A stretch of DNA of 64,000 nt. It comes from Lingula anatina (lineage: Eukaryota; Brachiopoda; Lingulata; Lingulida; Lingulidae). Below, in pieces: positions 24,964 through 38,710 of the stretch; position 1 is the stretch's first letter; the number at the start of each line of letters is the position of its first letter. Below the pieces are notes generated by a model. It was not told the origin of the DNA. It made no database searches and was given only the letters and a program-made list of their open reading frames with translations. The stretch lies in assembly GCF_001039355.2 (NCBI RefSeq), contig NW_019775514.1, positions 109,198-173,197 of the forward strand, written 5' to 3'. The position numbers were made by a program, and so were the translations under genes.

Positions 24964-27527
24964 AAACTTGAACAGTCAAATGTACTTCAATATGAAAAAA
25001 AAAGCTATTTACAATGGGACTGGCTCCCTGTGTTCAGGAACAGCTGACCCCGGCTGCAGAGTTGAAAGCCGAACTGAAGGAGCATTGGTAAAAGGTACCA
25101 ATGCAGTTAAAAGAGCAGATGTTCCCGATGTTTCTGGCGTGAGAATAGCTCACTTCATGACGCCTGTTGCTCCAAATGCTAGCTGCAAAACCGTCTTCTG
25201 AGACAGAAGTGAAGATAAAAATTGAAGGGAGCAAAGCCCTTGGTGTTTGTCACTTTTTGTATTATTTCGTATTTGTTGGCGCCAAGCAGAAGTGGAAAAA
25301 GTGCACAAACATAAATTGCGCATACGAAGGGCAGATAAAGCATCCCAATTAACGGCAATCACCTGGAAGCGCATATTGGTGCATATATGCTGCTGATATT
25401 GAAGGGATGCAACGGCAAAGCGTCGGCGGAAAGTGTCAAGATGCATGCGTGAGTCACTGTATTTCTTTCTTACCACTGAACAATGACAACTTACTAAAAC
25501 AACCATGACACGTCCCTGCCGGTATGCCCTGTCCACGAGTAATGTAAAGTGAAGTTCAAAAACGTCTCAACAAGACGTGCCAGCGTTTATTTTTATGACA
25601 TAAAGGGTGCGGTCGCGATCTCCTAACAGGGAACAGAAGTCACCTGACCATTGGGCAGTGTGACTGTGACATTGGACAGTGTGACTGTGACCCGCACACA
25701 TCCGAGCCACAACCTAGCAGTGCCTAGTGTAAACTGCGAGCATTTTCCTTGCATAAGTACTGTTTGTATCTTTTAAAAGAACTTGTAATGGTGTACATAC
25801 TTATCTCAATATTTGCTAGATTCTCTTGGTTTACAGATTAACGTCAAGTTAAGGAAGATGTGGGGTGAAATATCTCTCTGTTACAGTTCAGAGCTGATGA
25901 TTACCCCTGCTATAGTTACCGCTCTCAGAAGCTAGCGAAATAAATGGTTGGATCTTACGAGTTCTATTACAAGTCGCACCCACTTTTTTATTAAGGAAAA
26001 GAAACGTAGTGTATTTCTCTTCTTGTACAACATAAAGCACGGTAAGCATTCGATTTTTATCTGTACAAACCCGGGACAAAAACTTACATGATGTACAAAT
26101 GTAATACGATAGGGCCTCATGTTTTGAATTATTGTTTTGATTATTTTTTCTTTTTTATCTCTCAAAATATTTGGCAACGTTGACAAAGCGACCACATTGG
26201 TTCTTGCGGCAGTGCATGATGTAATCAGAAAAGCGCACAGGAATTCTTTTGGGAACCAGATTTCTTATGAAATCCTGTAATGTGCATTGGGACTGTTGCT
26301 TATGGCTACGTGTGTTTCTGACAGTGTTAGTTTTTATGAAAGTTGAGAGAAGGATTTTATATCCAGTTGAGAGAAGGGTTCCGTGTTGTCTGATATATAT
26401 TCTTGACATTAAACCAAAATTTTTTTCAAAAAGTTGGGCTAGCGCTAAAGCATTTATTGTCTGGCCATACAATGTTATCTATTGCAAAAACAACTATTTA
26501 CTTTCAAAAGAAGCTTTGGTAAATGGAATATAAAGCATAAAGGCTCATTGATACTGTAAAAAACAATTAAAATTTGCATCTGGCATTGTAGAAAATTCAG
26601 GTCTTGAAATTATTAGTATATTTTAAGAATTGGTAATGGAAGACATAAATGCCTTATGTCAAGTACCAAAAACAGATAAATGTATGTCATTTTATATTTA
26701 CAAGGAAGCAAAATTTAGGTTATAGCTGCTTATTATATGCATATATATCTTTTTGACCTGTCGTCAGCGGGTTAAGATGGTCAATATAAATGTTATTTAT
26801 TCAATTAGTTTTTCTCTGTGTATTTTGTTATGTTCTGTTGTTGTGCAATACTAAGAAAATTAAAAATTAAATTATTTATGAACAACTTCACGTTGTACTT
26901 ATTGTCTTTATATTTGAGATTAAAGTAATTGAGAGCCGTTCTTTTTTGCTTCAAAATCACAATTTTGTTAAATCAAATATATTATACCTTCTCTATTTTA
27001 TTAAAACGATTTCTTTTTAATCGTACAATCTGTTTTTTTTAACGGCAAATGACGCCACAGATGTTAAATACCTTTAATTTTCCAAATGGCAATTATCCTT
27101 TTCTTGATTCCTGATACAAAATATTAAATTCCACGTAAAAGACCTCTACATATTTTCATAATACTAGTTTAGGAAAGGCAACTTATAATGTTTATCCTGT
27201 GGGTTTTAAAGTAAAAAACGTTATTTTTTCAAAAACTGCACGACTGCCTTAACTGGTCAATTTATGTTTACTTTAATACACCAGTGATACCTTCCTGTTT
27301 TAAATGTGTATAGCAATACGCTGTATTGTACCTGTGCCTTCCCTGCCAACTTGTGTTTCTAAATTTGGAGGAAACCTCTCAAAACATTTTGAAATTCGAT
27401 TATCAACACGACTCAAGTACCGCAGGGGATCACACGAGGTGAGATAAGCAGTAATCGTGATGTTATATACTTGGGCAGCACGACATAACAAGACTTTCCT
27501 GCCTTTCGCCACCAGCAAACACAAGAC

Positions 27528-27665
27528 ATGGCGTTATGGGAGAAGGAGACTCGTGAAAATTTCAAAGCGTTCGACAGGATTTTGTCTTATGTTCCAGAAT
27601 ATATGTATGGCGCTATCCGCGATGCACGATTCCAATACCTACCTAATAGCCATCCGCTCTCTTAA
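27528..27665 (+). other. Doubtful 45-codon ORF with protein-like composition
   Basis: ATG at 27528 to TAA at 27663. The product begins MALWEKETRENFKAF and continues DRILSYVPEYMYG. A pyrimidine-rich acceptor-like site (CCTTTCGCCACCAG) lies 15 bases upstream, so this could be a terminal exon. No partner exon and no known family were recognised, and chance is quite possible. Confidence 0.15.
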
Positions 27666-30600
27666 TCAATACGTAATATTTTAACTACCATTGGTTTTGT
27701 CCTCAATACGACTTAAGTTTACGTCAGAATAGAGAGCTCTGTGGACAGTTACATTATATGTTGTGAAACAGAACCCAGAAACAAGGAGGCAGAGGAGAGG
27801 TTTACATGAAGCTGTAAAAAATACAAGAGCCTCACGCAAATATCTTAATGCATCAATTTATCTGTAGATCACGACAGTTACCGGTGTCTATGGAATACAA
27901 TATTAACCTTTTGTTAATTACGCGTGGTTCGCCGTCTTGCAAATGTTTTCTGTGAGGAGCTGCTTCAGATGTCAATGGGAGCCACCAGGAGGACATTTAT
28001 CAAAATTACACGAACTAATGGACATCAATTTGCATGAAAATATATCTCCACTGCCAGCGCAGCCATAAAAAGAAACGTCAATGATTTATCAGGTTGCCGA
28101 AAGTACTGATAAAAAACAACGTTTTACTACGACGGTTCCCTTGGGTGGTAAAATGAAATCAATGCTTGAATATATTTATAAGTGGCAAACGTTTTTCAAA
28201 GGCAAACAAACTGAAGTGGAATTTTCGCCTTAGAGGTGGGAAGTTTCCAATGGCCAATGCCTGTTTCAGTATAAAAAGTGTATCTTTAAATGTTTCTTAC
28301 CTAAAACCGAAGTAATATACCATTATCGTATAACTGCAGCAATAACCAAAAAAGGGTTCAGGCAATTAAGTTCTGAAAGAGTCTTTGGAACAGCAATAAG
28401 CCACCCCGCCAAATTCTACTCTTTTTACACAAAATTTATAAATATTTAATAATCTATACGAGCCCCGTTAAATTACCCAAAAAGAATAATTCTAAAAGCA
28501 TATTTGGTTCATACAAACTCATCACATTAAAGCTTTTGTGAGAGGATTGCGCACGAAGAACACGTAATCAGCAGGTTTTACGTAACTTTTATTCCCTTGA
28601 GTATGACTTGGGCTTGTGATTGACAAGATATTATGTGTCAAGTGGGGTGCCATTATTCTATAAGGATAAAACAAGACTCGAGTCTATAGTCAAAGTATCT
28701 CGTAATTATCAAGACTGCAGTTGCCGCTAGAATGTGGTAAACCAGGTACCGTAATTTTTGGCCATGACTGTTGTTTTTTACATCAATACATAAATTTACG
28801 TGGTTTATAAAACACTCCAAAGTAACACAATCTTAGTCGATTTGAACGATAAACTCATTCTGACCAAAGGACAAACATTGAAATTCAGCAACATGTAAAA
28901 GTGAGATTTATTACATTGTGCGGCTTGATGTGTCTCCGTCTATATTTTAATCTAAAACGGGGTCTTAAAGGTTATTAAATGAACCCAAAGAAATCTATCA
29001 TTCATCTGACAACTAATGATGTCAAGTCTCTTATTCTGCCATAAACAGGTCATCTGTATACACAATCCTGGCTCCAATTTATTATGCTATTACCAGAACT
29101 ATGGGCAGTGGGCCCGCGGTGATTATTATTCAGCGTCAGGGCAATATGAGCGAAAAACACGTTCTACCGAGGACATTTATAACGGGAGTAACACGCTGCA
29201 GACCCGCCTAAATCGATTGAAATTTGATCAAATGCAGAACAGCTGTGAATGGAAGTCAACCCTGATCAATTGGTACACACGCATTAGGCACTGGCGAATC
29301 TAAAAGTTTACTTAAGCGGGGAAGGGGGTACTAGAGATCATAGGGGAAGAATATTTCATGTAAAAAAGTGAGTGAAACCAAAGGGGCCAACTGTCCTTGT
29401 ATCCCATCTCATTTTAAACCACCTCTGGTTGCATATTAACGTACCTTGAGGTATATATACATAATTAACTGCCTTTACAGGGTAAAACACAAGCAGCTAG
29501 GAAGCGTCTGTTGGAAATATATAATTTAACGTACATGTACTCGCACACAAGCCATAGAGAGTAATCACCAAGAGTTATATCAATCACGTTTTTGATTAGA
29601 AATAAGCATTAGTGGCTGAACATGGACGTTTTGGACAAGAATGGGACAAAAAGGATAAATAGGGGTAGACATTTCCGTGCAAAATTCAACTGGAATAGTT
29701 ATCTATAAGTTTTGATAAGTGCATTTAAAGGTACTATAATATGCAGATGTGTCTATGTCACAATAAGACCGGTTATTCTCCTCGTGTGGTCTTATATATA
29801 AGTCCGTCACCTGTAACTTTCAGTGCTGTCCGTCTTATAGGAGCTCCATGGCACATGTCCGTATGTCCAAATCCCTCAATATAAAAAGATGAGATGCAGA
29901 CTTACATAGCAGATCTTAATGCACCCTAGCTGTGCTTAATGGTAATAATAAGAAGGCAAACTTAAACTGTGTCCCAATTGCTCAAAGTTTAACAAATCCC
30001 TGTGCTTGCTAGAACAGATAAAAACAAACATAGGAGATGAAGTGCAAATTGACTTTTAGCAAAGTGACAAAGGTTAATATCATGATTCATGATTCTTTAC
30101 ATAAACAAAAAATAATAAGGGATAATAAAAGCAATATCAGAGTGCAAAATGGGGCCATTACTGATATAAACGTTACATTGGATTAAATTTGATTGTGTTA
30201 ACAAGCCGTTCTTTTTCCATGAATCCTCTTGGCCTGTATTTTTCTGACACCTTGACAACATTAAGCAGTAATGCTTAAGTAAGAGTCTCATTTTAAGAAA
30301 AAATTACTTATTCTATGTCTTTCTCTTAGCTACAGTACGAGTGGATACAAAACCACCATTTCTTTTGGCAAATACGTCGCCAGCCGGTTCCGAACAGCAC
30401 AGTAGAACAATTAAATTATATTTGTCTTGCTTATATCTTGGACACCAAAGAAACAGACAGACATTAAAATGATTGTATTTTTTTCAGTCTGTCTTTTTTT
30501 TAAATAATTGACTTGTCCTTCGTCTTTCCAACAGCCAGTAGAAGGCCCAGCGCGCTGCCCGCCTCGGCACCATCGATCTCGTGACGCTTATTAAATTAAA

Positions 30601-31756
30601 TACTCCCTAGAGGTTTCAACGTCGCAGAGAAATTCGAATTTCTCTTAGAACTTGTCATACTGACATTTCGTTGTGATCGATTAGCAATCACCGCGGAGTC
30701 CCAGGGAAGCTAACGTAGGCTTCAGGAGAACAGCGACACAAAGACTTAATTCTGGCCAAAAACTCAAAAGATTAAATATGCCGCTTTTTATGTGTTAAGT
30801 CATTGTGAGTTTTGCCTTGATAGCATTAAAGTGTCTCAAAAAATTTAAAATACACAGGAAAGGTTGTGAAAACACAAGATCACAAAAACTAGGCTTATAA
30901 TGGCTAAAGATAGCAAAGAATTTGGGTCGGGCCTCGACAAATATAAAACATCTTGAAAATCTTGAAACACATTTGGACAGAATCTGTGGCAAATTGCCGC
31001 CGTTTGTTCCAGGAAAGTATCCAAGAAACGGTCAAAATTATTCTTTAGTGATCAATTTTCACCAATAATTCATATGACTTGTTCTAAGCCGTTGTATACA
31101 TCAGTTGTCTTTCTTTTTCGACTTTATCTTCTTCACTTAACGCCTCATTGAGCTACTCAGATCAAGAAAAAAGGTTCACGCGATGGTACTGTAAAACATG
31201 AAACGACGACAGTGTGACAATGCTTTGACTTGCAGCTTGGATAAACCGTTTATTCACGCTGCGTTTTGTTGCTATGGAAACTGTAGGCGCATGACAGGAA
31301 ACGCTGTTGATGACCACCAGTAGAACTTCAGCTACATGTATTTGCAAAAATGCATTTTAACCAAAACAGACGAACACTCAATTCATCACATTACGAATAT
31401 ACTGATATTTCTGAACAAATATACCTAACTGTCACTCAATCGAGTAGCAATCATATTACCACCCAATAAAGACAAATCAAAAATATTCAAAATACCAAGG
31501 TAGCCCGTTTTTTTCTTCACGTGTTTATTGAAAAAGCTTTGCAATCGTATCACCTATATTGTTAGAACCTGACGAATAAACTTTATTTTTCAGTTATTTT
31601 CATTTGACACCAGAGGTTTAATTCAAAATAATAACATACGACCCACACAACACCATACAAACTGAATGCACAATATTTCAGGCACGCTGCATTTGTGAGA
31701 CATTAGTGAATACGTATTACTTTTAAAATATCAAAAAAATAAATATAAAAAAAAAA

Positions 31757-31762
31757 TAATAA

Positions 31763-31804
<42 letters not shown>
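31757..31804. repeat. (AAAT)n microsatellite
   Basis: About twelve AAAT/ATAA units, preceded by a short AAT and A-rich run. Confidence 0.95.
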
Positions 31805-31805
<1 letters not shown>

Positions 31806-31994
31806 CTGACAGTGGTGCATTTTTTCATCTTTGCCAACCTGAAACAGCTGCTACAGAGGTTCCCATATATGTTGTCATCTACGGTATTAATAAAGAGGCA
31901 AAAATAGTTCATTGCAGTAGCGAAGACCAGAGGGCATTGTCTGACGGCAACTAGCACATTGTCATAAGTCTCCCTGTAGTCGTGTGTGCACAGG

Positions 31995-32156
31995 TGTGAC
32001 AGGAATGGTAGTCCTAGGAATGGAAGTCTGGGGTCCGATATGATTAGTGCAGGTTAGGGTTAGTAGGAGTATTGGGTTCAGTATATGGGACGAATGTCAC
32101 CTGTACTGCAATGGGGAACACAATACGGTTGCAAGCGGACTGCTATTCCTGTCACA
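31995..32156. mobile_element. 162-bp MITE with 18-bp terminal inverted repeats
   Basis: The left end TGTGACAGGAATGGTAGT and right end ACTGCTATTCCTGTCACA match as inverted repeats at 16 of 18 positions. The interior is non-coding and contains GACGAATGTCACCTGTAC. Relatives in the opposite orientation lie in introns of array genes E (from 51287) and F (from 55450). No clear target duplication was seen. Confidence 0.6.
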
Positions 32157-32476
32157 ATGATCCAACCTTTTCACAACTGTACGACCTGAGCAACTACCAC
32201 GTGACTGTGCCTGATGTCAGCCTACATGTACCTGGCTTGGTTCATGGTCGCACAAAAGAGATACAAAGGCCGACTTTCTGTGTAAAGGGGTTACATTAAA
32301 TTAAATCAAAAATCTGATTACCGAAAGCATATTTAATTCATAAAGGGGTAATTTATATCACCACTCTTTTTTTAGAATGTGCTTTTCAAAGTAATTTTGT
32401 CCATTTAAGGTTATCCAAAATCGAATTCTATCGATCTGGTTGGGTTGTTAACGAGGCCCCTAGTTTCTTTGAAAAT

Positions 32477-35400
32477 TTATTCAAATAACATGCTCGAGTG
32501 ATGCAACATCTGGGCATATGCAGCACGCTCTGCACGTTCGGTGAGCTCTAGGCTGCTGTTGTAGAATCCAGAGACGTTGCTTAGCTCGCAGGTTGACGAC
32601 GCTTTTAGGTAGTTCAACGAAAGGCAATTGTAGTCGCGTGTACAGTGCATGGAACATTCAATAACGGATGGGACACCAGGGTTCGTTTTGTATATAAGCG
32701 AGGTGTCAATACCCATAGCGACATCTTGGTGAAGCTTGAAACGGACTTCTTGCACTGGAAGAGAAAGAGAAAGCATCCTTAACAATAATAACAATAAATA
32801 TGATGATAAAAACAAAAGCTGATGCATGCATGGTTTTATGCCATATCAAACTATTAGCTTTAAATTCATTGGGGTAATTATATATCATCCTGGGTTGAAC
32901 CTGACAAACTAAACCTTTGAAAATCGATTCTGGCATTAAAAACTGGTTTCAAAGCCAAAGTGATCAAAATGAACAGAGCGGACACTGTAATTCGTGAGGA
33001 TAAAGGAAATGTGGAAATTTACGTGACATTAATTGTTTTTTTTTTTAGTAAAATGATTCAAAGCTGGCCGAGCACAGATATATTTTTGATATAACAGTTT
33101 TAACTTAATGCTTCCATAAACAACATGGGTCACATCTTTATAAACAATGGCAAATATGCAATATATCAAAAGCAAAAGAATACAGGGTACGACTTCAAAA
33201 GCCCAAGAAAGAACTTTGTACGTGGAATCCTCACTATAAAACTGACTCACCGGGCTCTCTGCACAGTTCTACGGTCTGCAGGATCTGTTCTGCAGATAAA
33301 ACCGTTCCGTACCATTGGACACACTTCATGGCACCAGAAAAGAACCTTGAATCGAAGTACGCCGTGGAGCTGTGTCTGGCTCCCATACGCACAGGTGTAT
33401 CGGTGATAAGATTCAGCTGAGGGGTGTGCTGAAGCTGACCCACCTCGACTCCGTTCACCCACAACCCAACAATCCCGGTCTGGAAATTGTAGGTAAAACC
33501 AGCATAGATCCAGGCAGTATTAGTTAGTACAGGAAGATGGTATTCTTGTGCATAAGTATACGGTTCCTTTATCATAGGACGAATAAAGAAAATGCCGTTT
33601 CCCAGCAACCATATGTGAGTTCCGTATTCATAATCGTTTTCGCTTCGGCGAAAGTGGAAAAGTGGCCCCTCATTCCTCATATCTTCCAGGCGCACGTAAG
33701 CCAGCCATGTGAAGGAACTGACCGCTAGTGTACCGTTGTTTGGGATTTCGATGAAGGAGGTAACTGTGCCCGCAAATTTAGCCGAGCCTTCGCCCTTGCC
33801 GTAAATACCTAATTAAAGTAATAGGGATATCATAATAAAGTCGGCAGTATATAGATGAATACGATTCTCACCGAGTTGTACATAAAACATAGAAAATCAA
33901 GCTGCGCGACTGATTAAAAAGCATTAGAAAGTTGCCTGTGAATAATAAACATTGCTAGCATTATTTTTGGTTTTTAAAGAGATGATGTTAACGTGAAATT
34001 ATTATTGGAATGGTAGTAAAGAATAATTAAGCCACTGCCCTTTTCCCAATCAAAGGGCAGAGGCGAAATAATGAGGTTTTCAAAGCGAAGAAGAGGTGAC
34101 AATGTATGGTTCGGCTAAATTTTATCTCTGTACTCTTAAATAAGAGGCTTTTTCTTGTCATGTTCAGAATCTGAGTTAAGCATCCGAATTGGTTTGTCAC
34201 AGGCTAAGTGAAATAACCATTGACGTCCATATTATTAATTCAATACTGACAGACAAGTTTATGTGGTAAGAGTGATGATTTTGTCGTGGAAAGTGTGCGA
34301 TAACTCATAACTGGACACATTGACCACTGTTTCTAATTAAAAGTGATGAATAATACATACAATATTTATTTCTTCCATTTTCCTAAAAGCACGCTATGGT
34401 GTAGCAGTGTGTTGAGAATATAGAAAACGCCATTTTCGATTTCAGTGTTTTCACAACCACCGAACCAAAATTGAATGCAGAATACAGAACAGCGACAGTG
34501 ACCTTTTCCAAATGGATGTGCACTGTTACAAACAGTTAAGAGGAAGTGGTACATTATATTATCCATAGAATAAATGCACTTAAACGCCCTCTTACACGAT
34601 CTTCTAAATTACATAATGGCGTCGTTTCCGCTTCCGGTGTTTTCTCAGTCGCTGGGAACTGTTGTGGATAGAGAGATGCGATGAAGCAAAAGCACATTTT
34701 TTAAAGTAATGATACATCATATACGAAAACAAATGAAAAGAATGAAGTGCGTTTTAAGCATCTGACTTAAGTTTTAAAAAATTCCCCACCTCGGAATGGA
34801 GATGGAATACGGTTGGTAGTGGTCATCTCGATGAATTCTAAATTACGAGAAAAGAAATATTGCTAGTGAAAATGGTTAATTTTCAAAGGAGTGGACAATG
34901 ATATGTCGGTTTAAAGAATCGAGATTTGCAAAATTTTTTTCAGCAAAACACCCACAAGACACCTTAATACATGTGAGGAAGCAAAAAGCTGTATTCATTT
35001 CGGAGCGTCACTGAAAAATAACACCATGGTGTGTTGCCCCTTCGCATATCTAAATATATCACGTTTATAAATGCACTTGACAAGAAAAAAAGGTACGCTT
35101 TTAATAACCATTTATGAAGATTTGGGATATTTAGTCAGTTCACAGTTTCCAATTTTTATTACTTAATCATATATTTTTTCCAACAAGATCTAAAAAAATG
35201 ACTTTTGGAAGTAGTTTGAAACGATATCGGAGGACACCTTTTAGACTAGTGTCAGTGATGTATAGATTTGACTTATGAGAATTTACTTCACTACAGGGGA
35301 AATATGGCCTACCTGCATTAAAATCGACTCCTTGCACAATGGCGTGGTTACCGTTCCCACTGACGTCCAAGCCTCCGTATCGTTTGGTGAGTGGCCAAAA

Positions 35401-35858
35401 GCCAGCTGGACGCGGTAAAGCCACTGATTAATAAAGAAAGTATTATGTCAGACAAAATTAACATATTTCTTATTTAAATCAATATATATATCAGAAAACT
35501 GGCTTCGATGATTGGGTAACTATGAATGGAAGGTTTTTGTCAAATGAGGGTACTTAGAGATGTGCCATGGTTCTGGCAAGAAGGGGCAACTTCACATACA
35601 GCCAACGTTCAGGACATATAATCTTGCCTCAGTTCCTTGTCTCAGTAATAAAACATGATCAGTAAACATATATGCAGTGTACATATTGAATTGATTATCC
35701 GAGTGGATGTACCGGTTAATGTAATGTTATGAATATAATACTTACTGACACTCATTAGTTTCTGGGAATTTTAGCAAAGCTTATACAAAGAAGTCAAGAA
35801 ATACAAACTGGATTACAACTAAAATATATAGATTGCATTCTATTCAGTTTTTCTCATC

Positions 35859-35912
<54 letters not shown>

Positions 35913-36074
35913 TAATCTTTGACTAAAAATTGCAAACTTCCATTGGAAACATAGATATATTGAATCACATTTCAGAGACATACTCGAATTAAAACAAATT
36001 CCAAAACAAATATATAGAATATACTCACAACTTTCACGTCCCTCAGCAAACACCATAATAAGTATAAGTAGCAT
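32477..36074 (-). CDS. Array gene A: secreted LamG-PAN protein
   Basis: Exons in coding order: 36074-36029, 35423-35313, 33808-33251, 32754-32477 (46+111+558+278 bp, 330 residues). All introns are GT-AG with phase-1 junctions. Residues 1-15 (MLLILIMVFAEGRES) form a short signal peptide. The LamG_3-type jelly roll spans about 18-238. It starts PRPAGFWPLTKRYGGLDVSG in exon 2 and continues with SSFTWLAYVRLED and the Cys-bearing MKCVQWYGTVLSAEQ in exon 3. Residues 240-330 form a PAN/apple module with ECSMHCTRDYNC, a later CEL, and an N-glycosylation site in YNSSLEL. It is the most diverged member (fewest PAN matches) and sits last in the array. No catalytic residues are seen; an extracellular binding role is inferred from the folds. 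AATAAA overlaps the stop codon. Confidence 0.88.
35861..35911. repeat. Poly-T, 51 bp
   Basis: Homopolymer in the first intron of gene A. It reads as poly-A in the direction of transcription and could be the remnant of a retroposed tail, but no adjoining element was recognised. Confidence 0.95.
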
Positions 36075-36254
36075 CACAGTTATCTGTTATCTTTTAAACA
36101 GATCGGATATTGAGAAAGAAGAAAGCCGATTGACTCTTTTCAAAACTTATCGAGATCGCCGTATAAAGTTACTGAGTCCTGCACCTGAGGGTCTCCTAAT
36201 CTTTGCTGTCGCTACAGCTCGGTTCTTTATATATATATGTAAATGTCATCAGCT

Positions 36255-36552
36255 AGGATTATTGATCACAGGCACATGTATCTTCAAGCAAAATCCAGGG
36301 ATTTATGTATGTTGCCTCCAACGTATCGAAAATTGTTGAACTGGGCGTGTAGAACCAACCAATGTACCCTTCCACCGAACCACCCTCATGTTGCCCTTGA
36401 CACATTATATAATGCTGTTTTTTCTCTCCTCGTTGTTGTATGGCATCCAGGGACCACCACGATTGACATTTAAACAACATTGCAACAATAGGCAAATATA
36501 CACCTAACACCTAACGGTGGCGTTATTCTTGAGGTCAAGACAGTTCGGTTAT

Positions 36553-36589
<37 letters not shown>

Positions 36590-37131
36590 GACAAATAGAA
36601 ATAAAAAACAGCAGTTATTTTACCCTTTATATACGTATATACATATGTATGGCATCACTTAAGATTTCTGATCACAGACGCATGCATCTTCAAGCAAAAT
36701 TCGGGGAATTATGTATGTTACACTCTGATGAATAAAAAATGGGCGTTCAGAACCAATGCAGCCACTCACTGAACTAACCTTGACGTTACCCAACTGACAC
36801 ATAATATAGTGCTGTTGTCCTCCCCTCGCTGTTGTATGACATGGCATCTAGGGACCAGCACATCTGACCTTTACACAACATTGCAACAATAGACAGATAT
36901 ACACCTAACGGAAGCGTATTCTTTGAGGTCAAGACAGTACGGTTTTATATATATATCGAAAATAGATGAACTGGGCGTTCAGAACCAATGTACCCTCCCA
37001 CTGAACCAAACTTGATGTTACCCAACTGACACATAATTGAGTGCTGACGTCCTCCCCTCGCTGTTGTATGGCATCTAAAAACACCACATCTGAACATTAC
37101 AAAACATTACAACAATAGACAGATATACTTG
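36255..37131 (+). repeat. Three tandem copies of a ~290-bp non-coding unit
   Basis: Copies lie at about 36255-36550, 36660-36945 and 36955-37131 (the last is truncated at its 5' side). Shared landmarks are TGATCACAG, CTTCAAGCAAAAT, TGGGCGTNNAGAACCAA, GTTGTATG, CAACATTGCAACAATAG and GAGGTCAAGACAGT. A (TG)n run at 36555-36590 separates copies 1 and 2. It lies upstream of gene A. No coding frame is shared. Confidence 0.8.
36555..36590. repeat. (TG)n microsatellite
   Basis: Dinucleotide run with one C interruption, between the first two copies of the tandem unit. Confidence 0.95.
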
Positions 37132-37934
37132 TCATACCATTTTGATCAAATTGTGAGAAATGCATATCTCCAAACTCCTTCATCTGGGCAAATTTGATAA
37201 ATGTCGGTAATTCTTAATATCACACTTTTCAATACTAAGGTTAAATATATTCAGAATGTTAAATCTTGATTCATTTGGTTTTGTGACTACTTGGAGAATC
37301 ATTGTGATAAGTATTTAAAGACTGGATAATTTTTTAAACTGCAGGACACCATTATTGAGGTCTCATTTCGATCTTCGGTGCGAATAAAATTAATGCAACC
37401 TCTCACTGTTATTTAACTGAAATATATATTTATTTTTTTCAATTCAGGATTTTGTGATAACATTTAATTCAGTGACAAACAAATGTATTGATCACAAAAC
37501 TTGGTCTGCAATGAAAAATGGAATTTTTTGCCTTTTGACAAAAACAATGATATTATTGATATGACTTCTGATAGTAATTATACAAATATTAATAATAGTA
37601 TTACAAATATTAATAATAATAATAAATACGAAACTTTCCGTTAAGATACTCAATATATATATACTTACAAATTCCTATAACTTGTTTTGAATGAACGTCT
37701 GAATTAACGTTTTATACGAGATAAATCGAAAAAAAATGTAACGTCAGCAAATTTACACAATAGAAAAATTGCTATGAGGACAGTGAACAGCAAAATCGAT
37801 CATTTCAAACAATAAAAATCACATTTAGTTTCTATAATTGTTGGTAGTCATCTGTTAGATTCATACTCGTGTCATTAGCAGAGGAAATCTGAAGGGGGCA
37901 ACACCTAACACCATGTTGTAAATTATGCCACGCA

Positions 37935-37936
<2 letters not shown>

Positions 37937-37995
<59 letters not shown>
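37937..37995. repeat. Compound (GT)n(GA)n microsatellite
   Basis: About 13 GT units pass directly into about 16 GA units. Confidence 0.95.
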
Positions 37996-37997
<2 letters not shown>

Positions 37998-38594
37998 ATT
38001 TGGCCACGTTGAACGTCCACCACGTTCTGTTACTAAAGTTTCCATATCTTAGCACGCCATTATTGTCATTATAACATATTGAGCAATTGTCAAACACACG
38101 GTCGAGTCATTTGTTGGAAATATTGATCATATATATATTCTCAGTCATATTGAACTTAGTTTCGACAGCTTCATTTAAAATAACTAGCAGATTAAATAAG
38201 TTTACATTACAAAGGAAGGCCATAAGATCCAATGTAATCAAAAGCTAACTAGGCGAATTGTTTGCAAGAAAAATATAGTGAATGCATTGCCGTATTCGAC
38301 GCCTCACGATATTATGATACTGTGTAAATCCCACAGTCAGCATTTCTTTTTCATTACGCTCTAATTATCGTAATAACGTATAGTTATGTTGTTGGAAAAA
38401 CTGCTTTTTCTCTGAGCCCACTTCTTCACTCCTGTTCACTTCCAGCTAAAAATGACAACTCAGCTTCACGTCTTACACCACTATACGTCACTTCCGTCAC
38501 AATCCTGTCTCCTCCGGTACCTTCTATTGCTAGGCCCCTTAGTAGTCAGAGTATGGATAAGCGGCACTGTTTTCAAGTGGGGTCGGATATTTTT

Positions 38595-38630
38595 GATCCG
38601 CAGACCAGTTACAGTTATTGTCTGCGGATC
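38595..38630. repeat. Perfect 11-bp stem-loop
   Basis: GATCCGCAGAC (38595-38605) and GTCTGCGGATC (38620-38630) are exact inverted copies around a 14-base loop. The position is intergenic, downstream of gene B. It could be a small foldback or a chance hairpin. Confidence 0.6.
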
Positions 38631-38710
38631 ACCTGTTCTGAATGCGGCCTATGACAGATAAATATACCGAATTAAAAGTGTTTTAAAAGGCTTAACTAGA
38701 CGATCCATCT

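Larger units (their letters stand above)
24964..32476. other. Lhx3/4 3' UTR and intergenic stretch
   Basis: The 3' UTR starts at 24964 and its end is not determinable by eye. Possible poly(A) signals are AATAAA at 25939 and an ATTAAA-rich cluster near 26860. A 22-bp tandem duplication (CAGTGTGACTGTGAC) sits near 25670. Beyond about 27 kb I see only AT-rich DNA, one small doubtful frame (27528) and simple repeats. Confidence 0.55.

Noticed and set aside
29016-29303. 95-codon frame with a possible acceptor at its start
   Set aside because: No recognisable family, no donor or partner exon; left as unexplained intergenic sequence.
32072-32299. 75-codon frame as a cysteine-bearing secreted peptide
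   Set aside because: Its first third lies inside the 162-bp MITE, and no signal peptide or splice context was found.
37937-37995. Tandem repeat as a possible CRISPR-like array
   Set aside because: It is a simple (GT)n(GA)n microsatellite in a eukaryotic genome; no repeat-spacer structure exists anywhere in the window.
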